Below are positions 43,904 to 54,454 of a DNA stretch of 64,000 nucleotides, piece after piece. Source of the stretch: Micromussa lordhowensis (Eukaryota > Cnidaria > Anthozoa > Scleractinia > Lobophylliidae); assembly GCA_964020085.1 (NCBI GenBank), contig OZ026606.1, positions 3,692,423 through 3,756,422 on the forward strand, in the 5' to 3' direction. How positions within the stretch are numbered: position 1 is the first letter of the stretch; every line of letters starts with the position of its first letter. The notes under the pieces were generated by a model, which saw only the letters and a list, made by a program, of their open reading frames with translations, was not told the origin of the DNA and made no database searches. A program made the position numbers and the translations under genes.

Positions 43904-45212
43904 CAGATGTGGTAGTACTTTGCAATTTGCTAATACTGTAGGTAAAATGGCTGATGGGTTTTACCAAGTAGATCCCAGTCCCTTGCAGGTGCACCCTGCC
44001 ATTACATCACCAGGAAATTTTGAACCTGTACCACAGCACAAAGCTCATTCAACTGGGGACACAGAAGTCAACTGACAATCAATGAAACAATTGGAGAAAA
44101 AAGATCACTGTGTAGCACTTACACAAAACCGCGTGCAGACTTGTGAGAGGTGAAATAAACACAAACACAAGAAAAAGAAACCTTTTCCTTTTCTTATACT
44201 GGCTCTTGTGCATATTTCTCAAATGGGAACTGTCAAGAAATAAGATAAAACAGAAGAAAAAGAAACATTTCCCATTTCATGTGCTTGCACTTCTGCTGAT
44301 TTCAATAGTGTTTATGTAATTATTTCACAAGTGGAAACTGTTCCAGATCTCCTCTCTTCTCTCTTTGAGCTTGTGAGATTTTTGTTCTTTGGCATTTTGT
44401 GTTCCTGCTTGAACTAGCCCTGTTGCTATGCCATGCCACTGTAAAGGGTTTGGAACCAGTACTCTAAAAAAATTCACAAGCATAGCACTTGTAAAATAAA
44501 ATGGTATTTATTCTCAAATCACCCTGAAACAATTATAAAATATTTTGTAACTAACCTTAATAAACAAACACAGCATCAGGGGCGGGCGTCTCGTTTATTG
44601 AGTGACCATATCAATCAACATAAAGAAAATACGGCAGTGAATAAGATATAGCAAAGTTAATAGAGATGCCTTTGAGTGTGACTTACAAAATCTTAAATAG
44701 CCTGGTGGCCTCTAGGGATTCATCGTACCTGCAAGCATGCCTAAAGTACTTCTACAGTTAACACGAATCTTACATAATAAACATACTCCAGTGTCATTAC
44801 CGAAGCGTTACAAAATATATATTTGCACTGGTTGCCACTTATTGAAATGGCGCAACCTCACTGAAAAAAAGTGAAATGGAATTTTCGTTTTCTCTTGTTC
44901 GTTGTTCCTGTTATAAAATTTCCTCCTAGGGGTGACTGGAAGGGAAAAGAACTTATCCCCTACAGCTGTATATAACAGAAAAGTAAGCCTCCTTCCCAGT
45001 GCCAACAACAACATCTTTATCATTATTTGCTTTTCCCATATTGGCTAGAACAGAAATATTTCATCTTCCACTGGGTAATGAATTCTCTCGACCCTTTAAT
45101 ACCCTCCTTTTTCTCCCTCCTAACTGAATAGGTTCCCTGAAATTATGCCTTGTTGCAAAAGTGTTTTGTTTATTCCGCTTATAAGCACCTCCCTCGATTT
45201 AAATTGTTGATG
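43904..45212. other. Intergenic, no features assigned
   Basis: Upstream region of the kelch-like gene before the GTCACG cluster. Repeated short CA-rich and AAGAAAAAGAAA tracts near 44160-44260; no ORF of note. Confidence 0.5.
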
Positions 45213-45308
45213 GTCACGTATATGTCACGGGCGCTAATGTTCCACCTGTCACGTGTTCTACCAATGTCACGAGAATTTTGACCATCACGGGTTCTTTCAG
45301 GAGTCACG
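45213..45308 (+). promoter_or_regulatory. Cluster of GTCACG motifs upstream of the kelch-like gene
   Basis: GTCACG occurs at 45213, 45224, 45248, 45266 and 45303, plus ATCACG at 45284: six near-identical hexamers on one strand in 96 bp, ending 70 bp before the start codon. One instance is GTCACGTG, which contains an E-box (CACGTG). This suggests a homotypic transcription-factor site cluster; the factor is unknown. Confidence 0.45.
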
Positions 45309-45377
45309 ACATGGGTAAACAATGTACTCAGTCAATGTATCACAAATCATGCAGCATATATTTGTGGGCTTTGTTCT

Positions 45378-47114
45378 ATGGATATGAGTTCCAAGTCAGA
45401 TAATCAAGGAAGCCGAACAGTTGACAATAAGTTTAAGGAGAACATTCTTCGAGCCCTAAACGCAATGAGGCAAGAGAACAGCCTTTGTAATGTTCTTCTT
45501 CGCGTCAATGGCACGATCACCTTTCCCGCTCACCGATGTGTTTTGTCTGCTAGCAGTTCATATTTTCAAGCACTTTTTTCAGACGATTTTCTTGAGAAAA
45601 AGAGTGGTGTAGTGGAATTAGAAGAAATAGGTGCTACCGCGCTGGAAAAAGTGCTAGAATTCATCTATACAGGCGAGGTGGAAATCGACTTGGTAAATGC
45701 GCAGGATTTAGTCATGGCTGCCGATTACCTGAATATTCCAGCGTTAAAACTGAATGCTTCAGCTGTGTTGGAAACGTCGATCGATGTGTCGAACTGTCTT
45801 ACCCTTCAGCATTTTTCTACTAAGTATGGCTGTGTTCGGTTAAGAGAATCCTGTGCTTTCTTCATATATCAAAACTTCTCTCAAGTGGCCAAGTCAGAAG
45901 GATTTCGAGACTTGAGCTTCGAGTCGCTAATAGACTTGTTAAGACGTGACGAGCTTAATGTTGTCAACGAAAACGAAGTCTTTTATTCGGCGATTTCATG
46001 GGTAAAACACGATCTTTGTGCGAGGGAGAAACTTCTTCCTGACGTTTTGAAGCACGTTCGATTCGCTCATATCCCTAAACGTCACTTGGTTGATATTGTC
46101 AACAAGGAAACATTACTTCAGCGTAACACAGTGTGCCTAGATTTATTACCTGCGAACACAGCAAGCATTTCTTCAAATGCACTTGGAGCATCACAGACGC
46201 CCAGATCAGGACCTCTTGAGACAGTGGTTGTACTAACAGGAGGTAAATCAGTGTCGAGGTATGGCTTACAGAACAACTTTATGGCATTCATGCCGTCGCG
46301 TGACACGTGGGTCACGCTACCTGATCTTCATCTTCCTCGCCATAGTCACGGTATGGTCGTCTGCAAAGGTTCTCTGTACGTAACTGGAGGAGTTTGTGGA
46401 AACATTGCCGCTCACCGCCATGTCTGTCGGTTTAGTCCTCTTCGTAATAAATGGCGCTGTGACGTATCTGATCTTCCTCATCCAGTGTCTTGTTGCGCGG
46501 TTGTCTCGCTTCAGAACAAGTTGTTTGTGATTGGTGGAAGAGACCAGTGTAATGACACACTAACCAAAACGCAGTGCTACGATCCCCGGCGCAACCAATG
46601 GGATTGTGTCTCCGACATGAACTTCCCTCGTGAAAACCACTGTGCAACGGTATTTAATGACGCTATCTACGTCATCAGCGGTGACAAATTGAACTTTCAA
46701 AGTTGTGAATTCTATGATGTTTCGACGAACAAGTGGAGCCTTTTGCCAGACATGACCTTTCCACGCCAACGACCAGCGGCCCAAGCTATTGGCGGGAAAA
46801 TCATGGTAGTCGGCGGTTTTCAGGGTTCAAATTACAGACTGCACACCACCTGCGAGATCTTCGATCCAAACAAAAACCTGTGGAGCCTGGTATCTGGTCT
46901 TGTTGTACCACGTGCAGGGTGCGGAATCACGTGCGTCAGAGGTGACGTGTATGTATTCGGCGGGTCCAATGGCCGTTCAGTTCTGAACACCCTGGACAGT
47001 GTTGAGCGTTACAGCACTGAAGAGAACGAGTGGAAGAAAGTCTCTGTCATTCCTGAAACTGTAATTACGCCACAAGTGGCTGTAATCAGAATGCCGAGAA
47101 AATATTTAGTATGA
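45378..47114 (+). CDS. Kelch-like protein (BTB-BACK-kelch), intronless
   Basis: A 578-residue single-exon frame. The BTB domain (about 25-132) includes CNVLLRVNGTITFPAHRCVL, SSSYFQALFSDDF and VLEFIYTGEVEI. The BACK domain (about 137-240) includes CAFFIYQNF and HVRFAHIPKRHL. Six kelch blades follow (about 283-573), each with a GG or its equivalent, for example VVVLTGG, LYVTGG, LFVIGG, IYVISGD, IMVVGG and VYVFGG. The fourth blade has SG in place of GG. Length and order are typical of KLHL proteins, which act as substrate adaptors for CUL3 ubiquitin ligases through BTB; the substrate cannot be inferred. Absence of introns suggests a retrocopy origin or an intronless KLHL clade. The start is the first in-frame ATG (MDMSS); the second Met is two residues later. 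Confidence 0.93.
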   Translation: MDMSSKSDNQGSRTVDNKFKENILRALNAMRQENSLCNVLLRVNGTITFPAHRCVLSASSSYFQALFSDDFLEKKSGVVELEEIGATALEKVLEFIYTGEVEIDLVNAQDLVMAADYLNIPALKLNASAVLETSIDVSNCLTLQHFSTKYGCVRLRESCAFFIYQNFSQVAKSEGFRDLSFESLIDLLRRDELNVVNENEVFYSAISWVKHDLCAREKLLPDVLKHVRFAHIPKRHLVDIVNKETLLQRNTVCLDLLPANTASISSNALGASQTPRSGPLETVVVLTGGKSVSRYGLQNNFMAFMPSRDTWVTLPDLHLPRHSHGMVVCKGSLYVTGGVCGNIAAHRHVCRFSPLRNKWRCDVSDLPHPVSCCAVVSLQNKLFVIGGRDQCNDTLTKTQCYDPRRNQWDCVSDMNFPRENHCATVFNDAIYVISGDKLNFQSCEFYDVSTNKWSLLPDMTFPRQRPAAQAIGGKIMVVGGFQGSNYRLHTTCEIFDPNKNLWSLVSGLVVPRAGCGITCVRGDVYVFGGSNGRSVLNTLDSVERYSTEENEWKKVSVIPETVITPQVAVIRMPRKYLV

Positions 47115-47602
47115 CATCTCAGTGCCCAAGTCACGTCAAGTCGATCCTGCAATGGTACATTTTTGTAACATATCATTTCATGATTTCAAAACTTGTTATT
47201 CAGTGAAAATTACCCCAAAAAGTAGAAATTATCTGCCTTGCAATTAATTAATCCTAGAGTGCTCGACAATTAAGGAGCCATGAAAATCTAGAAAGGGTAT
47301 CTGGAAATCTTTTCACTTTACGGAATGTACACTAGTAGTGTTAATTTTGGCTATGCACGGGGGTTTGAATTAGTGCCGTGTTAGTGTGCTTGACGGTTCG
47401 ACCGTAATTAGGTACAAAAGGCATTTTTCTCCAGTTCAGGCAGCTCTGGTATTTTTTCTGTCACTTTTCTTGTTTGAAATAGATACCTTCATTAAAACGA
47501 AAGCTCTCGAGAGTCGCTTGTTTCGTCAAGCTTGCGCAGTGAACGAAGTTCCGAGGAACGAGATTGCCTGCCACAATGAAAATTTCCTTCGCGTGTAGGG
47601 CG
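47115..47602. other. Downstream flank of the kelch-like gene
   Basis: Likely 3' UTR and intergenic DNA. No canonical AATAAA was seen in the first 200 bp. Confidence 0.45.
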
Positions 47603-47885
47603 AGCATAGGTGGCGCAGTGGTGAGAGTGCTTGCCTCCCACCGATGTTTCCCGGGTTCGATTCCCGGACCCGGCGTCATATGTGGGTTGAGTTTGTTATT
47701 GGTTCTCGCCCTTGCTCCGAGGGTTTTTTTTCCGTGTTCTCCGGTTTTCCTCCCTCCTCAAAAACCACCATTTCTAAATTCCAATTCGATCGGGAATTCA
47801 AGGGCCACGAGTTTATCAGTTGAACACTGTTGAGCGTCACCCTCGTTAAACAAAGTTGATTTATTTATTTATTTTATTTTATTAA
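47603..47885 (+). repeat. tRNA-derived SINE, distinct family
   Basis: Boxes TGGCGCAGTGGTGAGAGTG and GGGTTCGATTCCCGG are followed by a body with GTGGGTTGAGTTTGTTATTG, TTCTCCGGTTTTCCTCCCTC and GAACACTGTTGAGCG, and a TTTATTTATTTA tail. The anticodon arm is not a normal one. Confidence 0.8.
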
Positions 47886-49688
47886 AGATGTAGATTCAGA
47901 TTGCCCGCATACGTATTATCTAGCCATCAATAAAGGAGAAGTCATTTATTATTCTTGTCTGCGTTTGATGAGGCTTTAATTAGCGCAATTTAAAAATGAC
48001 TTGTCCTCGTTTCACTACAGAGGGATCACGGAACAAGAAGTGTTTTTACACTTCCTCCTTGCTCGAGTCACGTTATATTACCTAACGTTCCTATGAAAAA
48101 AGGTTACCCCTGCCGAACCAAACCAAACGTTAACCCACCCGGGTTCGCACTGACATGGGTGTGTCATTTCCGATAGGTCTTGAGTTTTCCCTGTTTGGAA
48201 GTCAAAGATTATATGAACAGGCCCAGAAAGAAATTATTTCGGGAAATTTTCTGAAGTGTAAATTCCAATTTATGATGTGAATTGCACGTTATTACCAGCT
48301 TTTCTCTTATCTTACGAGTTAAGGCTTGGCCAGTTTTTTTTGCCTCATTGTATGTTATACCGGTATTGCGAGTTTACGGCCAATGACTAAATTTTATTAT
48401 CGGTATTCAAACGCTTAATTTTGCTTGCAATTTAGGAAACTTTTCCATCCAGTCAGACAACTTTTCAAATTGCTTCACAAACGATATAGCTGTCAAAGAA
48501 ACACGAGTTTTGAACGCCCAGAGAAGCGTCAAGGGAATTTGTTATGTTCAAAGGAGTGTGTAACTGAAAAATAGCCGATGTTTTCAAACTGAAAAACGTT
48601 TTCAGCCCTAAATTCCAAAGATTTCAGATCGTGATTTTTATTTTACAGCAAAATGGTAATCAAAACAATTTCCGTCTTTTTTATTTTTTTTTAGAATCAT
48701 GTTTGTATAATTCTTTAAACTTTTACTTTTTACATGAATGAACAAAACCAATTCGAGTTCCCGTATCGCTCATCGTCGTTTGATTATCTATTCTAAATCT
48801 AATATATATATGCCCTAGATCTGTAATCACTACTGGTGTGATGAAAATTTGTTTATCGTAACTTCTGCGCAAAATATCACGCGAGTAGTGTCAATCAGTA
48901 CTTGAGCTTTCATACGGTTATTCATTTATCTGTTCAGTTTGGGTATATGACTGAGAAAATTACGAACGCACAAAATCACGAGCACAGCAGTGCAAATTAA
49001 AAGTTAACGATGATTTTTCGTGTTCTCAACCAAGCACAATGAAGTGTTTTCTCTGCTATACAATTAGGTCCGTAATCACACGAGTGATTTATTAGTTCCG
49101 ATTTGTTTAAAGCAGTTTGATAACAAACCGGATCATGACGTCACTTTATTCCAGTTTGATGACTATATCAACAACATTTAAAAAAAGCCATGCTTATTTT
49201 CTTAAAACATAGGCACGCAAGGCGTGCAAGAGTTATTTTTTTAATTAAAAGGTTATGAAAATAGGAGCATTTAAGGGAGTGTTTACAGTGACAATTTAGT
49301 TAATTTGACAAGTGTTTTTGGCTACGATGCACAGCACGAAAGAAAGTGAGAATTTATGATATACATACGATCTTAAATCTCTAAGATAAACGAATAGTAG
49401 GCCTTACAATTTTGATTTAAAAGTCTGGCTGCCTGGTTTATGTTGAGAGTGGAAAGAGGCGAAGTGAAGGCCTTGGCGTTGTTTATTTTAACGAGAGAGA
49501 ATGGGTGATTGTTTTTGGGTAGGTTTTTGAGTTGGTGCGCAAAGAAAGGGCTGTGAATTTTTTCTTTGTAGAGGAGCAAGCCATATATGTGTATTTTGTG
49601 CTTCCATAATAAAACATGGAGTATTGACAGATGCTGTTTTAATACCGAAAAAAGAAAGAGAAAAAAACACCTCTGACACGTTGACAGT
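47886..49688. other. Intergenic, nothing recognised
   Basis: AT-rich. No ORF with recognisable motif and no RNA gene. Confidence 0.5.
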
Positions 49689-50375
49689 CTAATTTAATTC
49701 ATTCCCATATGAAAAACAAAAGTGTCAAATAACCATTTGTAACTAAAAATAGCAGGCATCTCGTGGGAACAAGTGGTGATGATTTGCCAGCTCTAATTGA
49801 ATTTACTCCCTTGTGAAAAACAAGTGTCAAATTACCCTTTGTAACTAAAAAATAAAATATCTCGTTATATTTCCATGCAACAACAACAAAACAATCGTTA
49901 CCTGTACCTATTGTAAACGTTCGAACTCTTTCAAATCAAAATAGTCTCGTCTCCTCTAAAACATTTCGTAAGAACAAGAAGCAACGATGCGTGACGTCTA
50001 ATTGAATTTACTGCTTGTGAAAAACAAAAATATCAAGTTACCATTTGTAACTAAAAATAGCAAGCATCTCGTGGGAACAAGTGGTGATGATTTGCCAGCT
50101 CTAATTGAATTTACTCCCTTGTGAAAAACAAAAGTGTCAAATTACCCTTTGTAACGAAAAAATAAAAATATCTCGTTATATTTGCACGCAACAAGAACAC
50201 AGCAACCGTTACCTGTACCTATTGTAAACGTTCGAACTCTTTCAAATCAAAATAGTCTCGTCTCCTCTAAAACCTTTCGTAAGAACTAGAAGCAACGATG
50301 CGTGACGTCTAATTGAATTTACTCCTTGTGAAAAACAAAAATATCAAGTTACCTTTGTAACTAACAATAAATTTG
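49689..50375. repeat. Satellite with about 308-bp period and inner sub-repeats
   Basis: AAGTGGTGATGATTTGCCAG recurs with a spacing of 308 bp (about 49771 and 50079). GTACCTATTGTAAACGTTCG and GCAACGATGCGTGACGTC likewise appear twice. Within each unit a shorter module, TCTAATTGAATTTACT then GTGAAAAAC then TTTGTAACTAA, appears at least twice, giving a higher-order structure. About 2.2 units in total. Confidence 0.85.
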
Positions 50376-51194
50376 ATTGGCTGTTTATAGTAGATCCGAT
50401 CTGATTGGTGTGACATACATACATCTCTCACTGACTCACTGACTCACTGATCCATTGACCCGTCCACAACATACTCGACGCGCCGACTAAGAGGTTTTTT
50501 TTTTTACAAAAAAATAACTCAAAAAAGGAATATAAATAAGAAATATTTCGTCGACACAAGTAGGAAACCAATTAAGTGCATGGCACGCGAATCTTTAAAC
50601 AATTAGTGAATGTGGTTTTTGTTATAGTCACTGCACGCTTTCGGCCAATCAGAAAAGAGATAGTGAGTTCAACGTAAAATATTTTTGTTATTGGACACTT
50701 CGTTAATCGCACGTCATTTTGGATCTCAGGGTAGCTAAGAACCAATCAATTTCAAGAATAGGGGCACGTTTAAGCCCGAATTCAAGAACGAGTATTTCGA
50801 GTCATTCATGTGTGATCTCACCACAGTGCTTTTTAGTATAGAGTGTACTATTGGGATAGTTAAGGGTGCTGCCCTCCGCTAAATCACCAAGGCACTAAAC
50901 ATTGGTGTAAACTTTGACTTGTTTAATTAAATGCAATTAATTAATGGCAAATAATTACTTAGCCTTTCTGCAAGGGGTGGGGTAGGGTAGATACCTGTGT
51001 GCACTACACGTTTTACCTCCGTCATAAATATCAAAATATGTACGTGTTTGAGAAAACCCCTTTGTTCTTCTTGTGGTGCTATTCTATCTGGTTAAGAATA
51101 AAATAAACTTGCTCTTTACGGATGCACAGATTCGATTCAGTCTGGAGCCCAGAGGTGTCTACTGTATATTAGAAGGAAGATACATTTCATATGG
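50376..51194. other. Intergenic, nothing recognised
   Basis: Includes a short CTCACTGACTCACTGACTCA run near 50432 and AT-rich sequence. Confidence 0.5.
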
Positions 51195-51329
51195 TTCCCT
51201 TCACCAGCGGTCCGAAAACGAGAGCTCTGGGAGCAACCATTTCAGGCATGCGCCATAAATGCAGACTGCGCAGTGAAACCGGATGGGCAGAATTCGGTTA
51301 TTCCCTTTGTTATTCAAAATGGTTGCTCG
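51195..51329. repeat. Dispersed repeat (sister at 63174-63313)
   Basis: Near-identical over about 135 bp: GAAAACGAGAGCTCTGGGAG, CCATTTCAGGCATGCGCCAT, GGATGGGCAGAATTCGGTTA and CAAAATGGTTGCTC. Because of this, frames at both sites encode the same C-terminal peptide ending GSNHFRHAP; this is repeat sequence, not a gene. Confidence 0.85.
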
Positions 51330-51740
51330 TTAATACCGATGTAGGAAGTAATCTCGCGGTTAGGTAGTGCTGTTTACCTTCAATACTTCACATGGAAATG
51401 CTTCTAACTCGTATAAGTCGACATCATTGTGTATTAATTTTACGTGGTTTTATTATTAACAATAAAGGTGGTAACATAATAAGAACGTACTTTTCTGTGA
51501 CCATCTGCTACTTAAATGAGTTACTCTTTATAGTTGAAAATAAACTTTGCGGTTTGATGAAAACAAAATCGTATCATGCCTCTTCCATTTCTTCATCAGA
51601 TATTTAATTTCCTTCCACTTATCTTAAGCGGTGAAAAAGAAAGCATGGGTTTCGTGTTACATACTTTTGTGAGGAAAACAAAAATTTTCAGTTATCAGTT
51701 ATCAACATTGGCGTGGAAAATAAAATTGTCACGTTTGATT

Positions 51741-51772
51741 CTTTGGTAGTCAGCCCTTGCTGACTACCAAAG
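51741..51772. repeat. Perfect 14-bp hairpin with a 4-nt loop
   Basis: CTTTGGTAGTCAGC, loop CCTT, then its exact complement. Isolated; no ORF or repeat partner in the window. Confidence 0.85.
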
Positions 51773-53507
51773 TCTATACAAACTGGGAGTAAACGGAAGC
51801 CGCGGGTTTAAGGACATGTGTGACTAGTAAAGTGTCAGAGCTGCACTATCTGAGATTGTCTCACTAGCTTTCCGACTCAGCTGTACTGGGATCAAAACGT
51901 CATGAATATTAACCTTGCGTGTCTCCTGGAAGTGATAATGTTTTGGTTTCAATTTACGTCTAGTTTAAAACTTTTCTTTTTATTTTCTCACATTCATCAT
52001 CAGAATCTGAAACAATCCAGTAAAACTCAAACTGCCAAGGAAAATTTATCGCCAAAAATAAGTATTAACTACAGCATATGTATTGGTTGAAGGATGACAG
52101 ATAACTTTCGATCGTGTTAATGTATTTTTGAAGCAACCAACAGTCATTTTTTTTCTTTTTAATTAAAAAAAATTGAGTCTGATTTTTGAACAACAACTCT
52201 CTTTTTACGACCGGAATAATTATAAAGGATATCAGCACTGAATTGCAATAATGAGATAATAAAATTCTTGTTATTAATAGATCTATAGAAGTATACATTA
52301 AAAGGCCTGAATTTGAGATCAATACTTTAATTCAATAAACAAGAACCTACTCAACTGCTTATCAAGTTCTCTTTTAATGATACTCAGTAAAAACCTGGGC
52401 AAAACAACAAAATATTCATATATTTGTGAACTGTGAGTACTTATGTCTTCGTGAAAACGCTACACTTTACTGCTATTAATCAATTCCTTGCTAATCATAT
52501 TTCTCACGAACTTGTGTCTAATCTAAGAGAGCAATCATTTATTTATTTTTTAACACCATTCTAATCACAATGAAAATGCATGATTATAAGTAAAACGTCA
52601 AATACCGAGTAAATATTAACGATATCAACCCTTTCCACGGATGCAATAACAGTGTTGGAGATTCATATCGCATCGGAAATGGTCCTGATAATCATCTTTT
52701 TTCTTAGCAGGCTTTCCATAAATAAGCCTGACCTATTATTATATTTCTTCAGAGAAGGAATATCTCTGCAGCATATCTGCTTCTTCCTTGAAGATACAAG
52801 TAAGTTAATTGCTATCAACAATTGCACCATACTGGCCTTAACAGATTCATTTGTTTTTCCTTTAATATGTAATACTAACTGTTAAAAAAAGGGAAATTAT
52901 ACCTTAGAAAGGGCCTGTGGAATAGTCAGATGATAGGTCGAAAAATAGAACAGATTGCTCTGAACTAAACTTTAGTCAGGTTTTAGTTGTAGGAGTTTAA
53001 TCTGCTGTGAACAAGTTGAATTCGCCCTTTGTGAGAAAACATTTTATTGTTGTGAGGAAGAAGCAGGAAGTAACGAAACAATACTAGTTCTTTAGCCGAC
53101 ACGGCTGTTTACACGTCGAAAAGCCTCCGATGAAAGTTTCTAGCTATCCCTTCTTAAATATTTGAGAAATGGTTCATAATCATTTTTGTATAAGTGAGAC
53201 AAAAACGTTTTTTTTATCTGGGTTGTAGCTAGTAAAAGGCAAACAGATGCACTTGCCTCAATCTCGCTGTTTATAGTCATCATAAACATTCAGTTCACCT
53301 AGGAAGAGAGTTTAACCATGGACATTGCTCCGGTTATATTTTGTTTTCATGCATGCACAATGCCTCAGTCATATAATATTTTTCTGGCTTCGGCCCTGTT
53401 TATTGCCCTTTTTTATTTTTGTTCTCAGTAGTATTCACACTGATATTTTTTGTAAAGCTTCCGTTCGTTTTAGTGTTTGCTAAATTTCGTTTTTAGTGGC
53501 CTGGTTT
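51773..53507. other. Intergenic, AT-rich, nothing recognised
   Basis: Short frames at 51902-52090 and 52652-52885 show hydrophobic composition only, typical of T-rich DNA. Confidence 0.5.
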
Positions 53508-53861
53508 CCCGGGGGGGGGTACTCCCTATAATGGCCTACACGGGGAGGCTCCGCCCGAAAGGGGTACCTTTTTCAGGCTTCAGGTATATAAAAGGGTAGG
53601 GATTTCACAAGTTGAGGTATATAAAAGGGTAGGGAAATCGGTCATTTAGGTATTTACAACTGCCTTTAATTAAAGTATTCCGAATAGACGCACTTTTGGC
53701 TGTATCAGTTTATTTATTAAGCACTTCATGAAAATGACAACAAGAAGGGCTTAAAAGTGAAGAATGATCCTCGCAGTGAATTTTCCAATTTAAGTAACTG
53801 GAAAGAAGAAGCCTGAAAAAAATCAGGGCTTCAACGGGATTCTGCTTCTTCTTTCTGTATC

Positions 53862-53895
<34 letters not shown>

Positions 53896-54209
53896 TGATT
53901 TTTTTCAGGCTTCTTCTTTCCAGTTACTTAAATTGGAAAATTCACTGCGAGGATCATTCTTCACTTTCATCTATGACCGCAGTTCAAATATATGAATTAT
54001 TTCATATATACTTACATCAAGAAGGGCTTAGAAAGGGGCTGCAGTGTTCTAAAGTAGGTATGTGAAAGGGGTACCTTTTCTCAATAAAAGGTATATAAAA
54101 GGGGTACCTTTTCTGCCAAAATGGTATATAAAAGGGTAAGGGGTTGGACCTCGGGGCGGAGCCTCCCCGTATTAAACTTTGTTAAGTACCCCCTCCCCAC
54201 CCCCCGGGC
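53508..54209. repeat. Large inverted-repeat element with G/C-rich ends
   Basis: The left end CCCGGGGGGGGGTACTCCC and the right end TACCCCCTCCCCACCCCCCG are inverted. Inside them GGGGAGGCTCCGCCC (left) pairs with GGGCGGAGCCTCCCC (right), with several AAAGGGGTACCTTTT and TATATAAAAGGG phrases on both sides. The total is about 700 bp. It contains the 86-bp palindrome listed next. Confidence 0.8.
53756..53965. repeat. 86-bp perfect inverted repeat around a tRNA-like loop
   Basis: Arms 53756-53841 and 53880-53965 are exact reverse complements by my reading, including a 7-base homopolymer. The 38-nt loop, with the start of the right arm, retains the B-box GGTTCGAATCC and the CAGAGGTCA-like CGGAGGTCA of the 590/10795 SINE family. 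It looks like a SINE copied head-to-head. Confidence 0.88.
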
Positions 54210-54454
54210 CTGGTTTACACTAGTGACATATACTGTGACACAAACGACATTCGTCAACATCCTGACATAGAAAACTGCATGATCTTTTCATTGTGCTTTT
54301 ATAGCGATGTTCACACTGCGACATCATGGAGCTGTTATATCGTTATGTCGTTAGTCTGAACTAGGTCTAACGGATCCTAGAAACTAACAAGCTGCCTATT
54401 CAGGCTAAGGATACACTAATATTACGTTTTTTTACAGGTGAAGTACCGTTGAAA

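Noticed and set aside
43685..44075. Open frames of 76-102 codons on both strands
   Set aside because: They coincide with the GC-rich 206-bp MITE and its flank and have no recognisable domain.
49689..50375. CRISPR-like array
   Set aside because: The repeat is a 308-bp satellite in a eukaryotic genome, without short regular repeats and unique spacers.
51073..51258. Small gene sharing a peptide end with 63045-63242
   Set aside because: The shared peptide is explained by a dispersed DNA repeat present at both loci.
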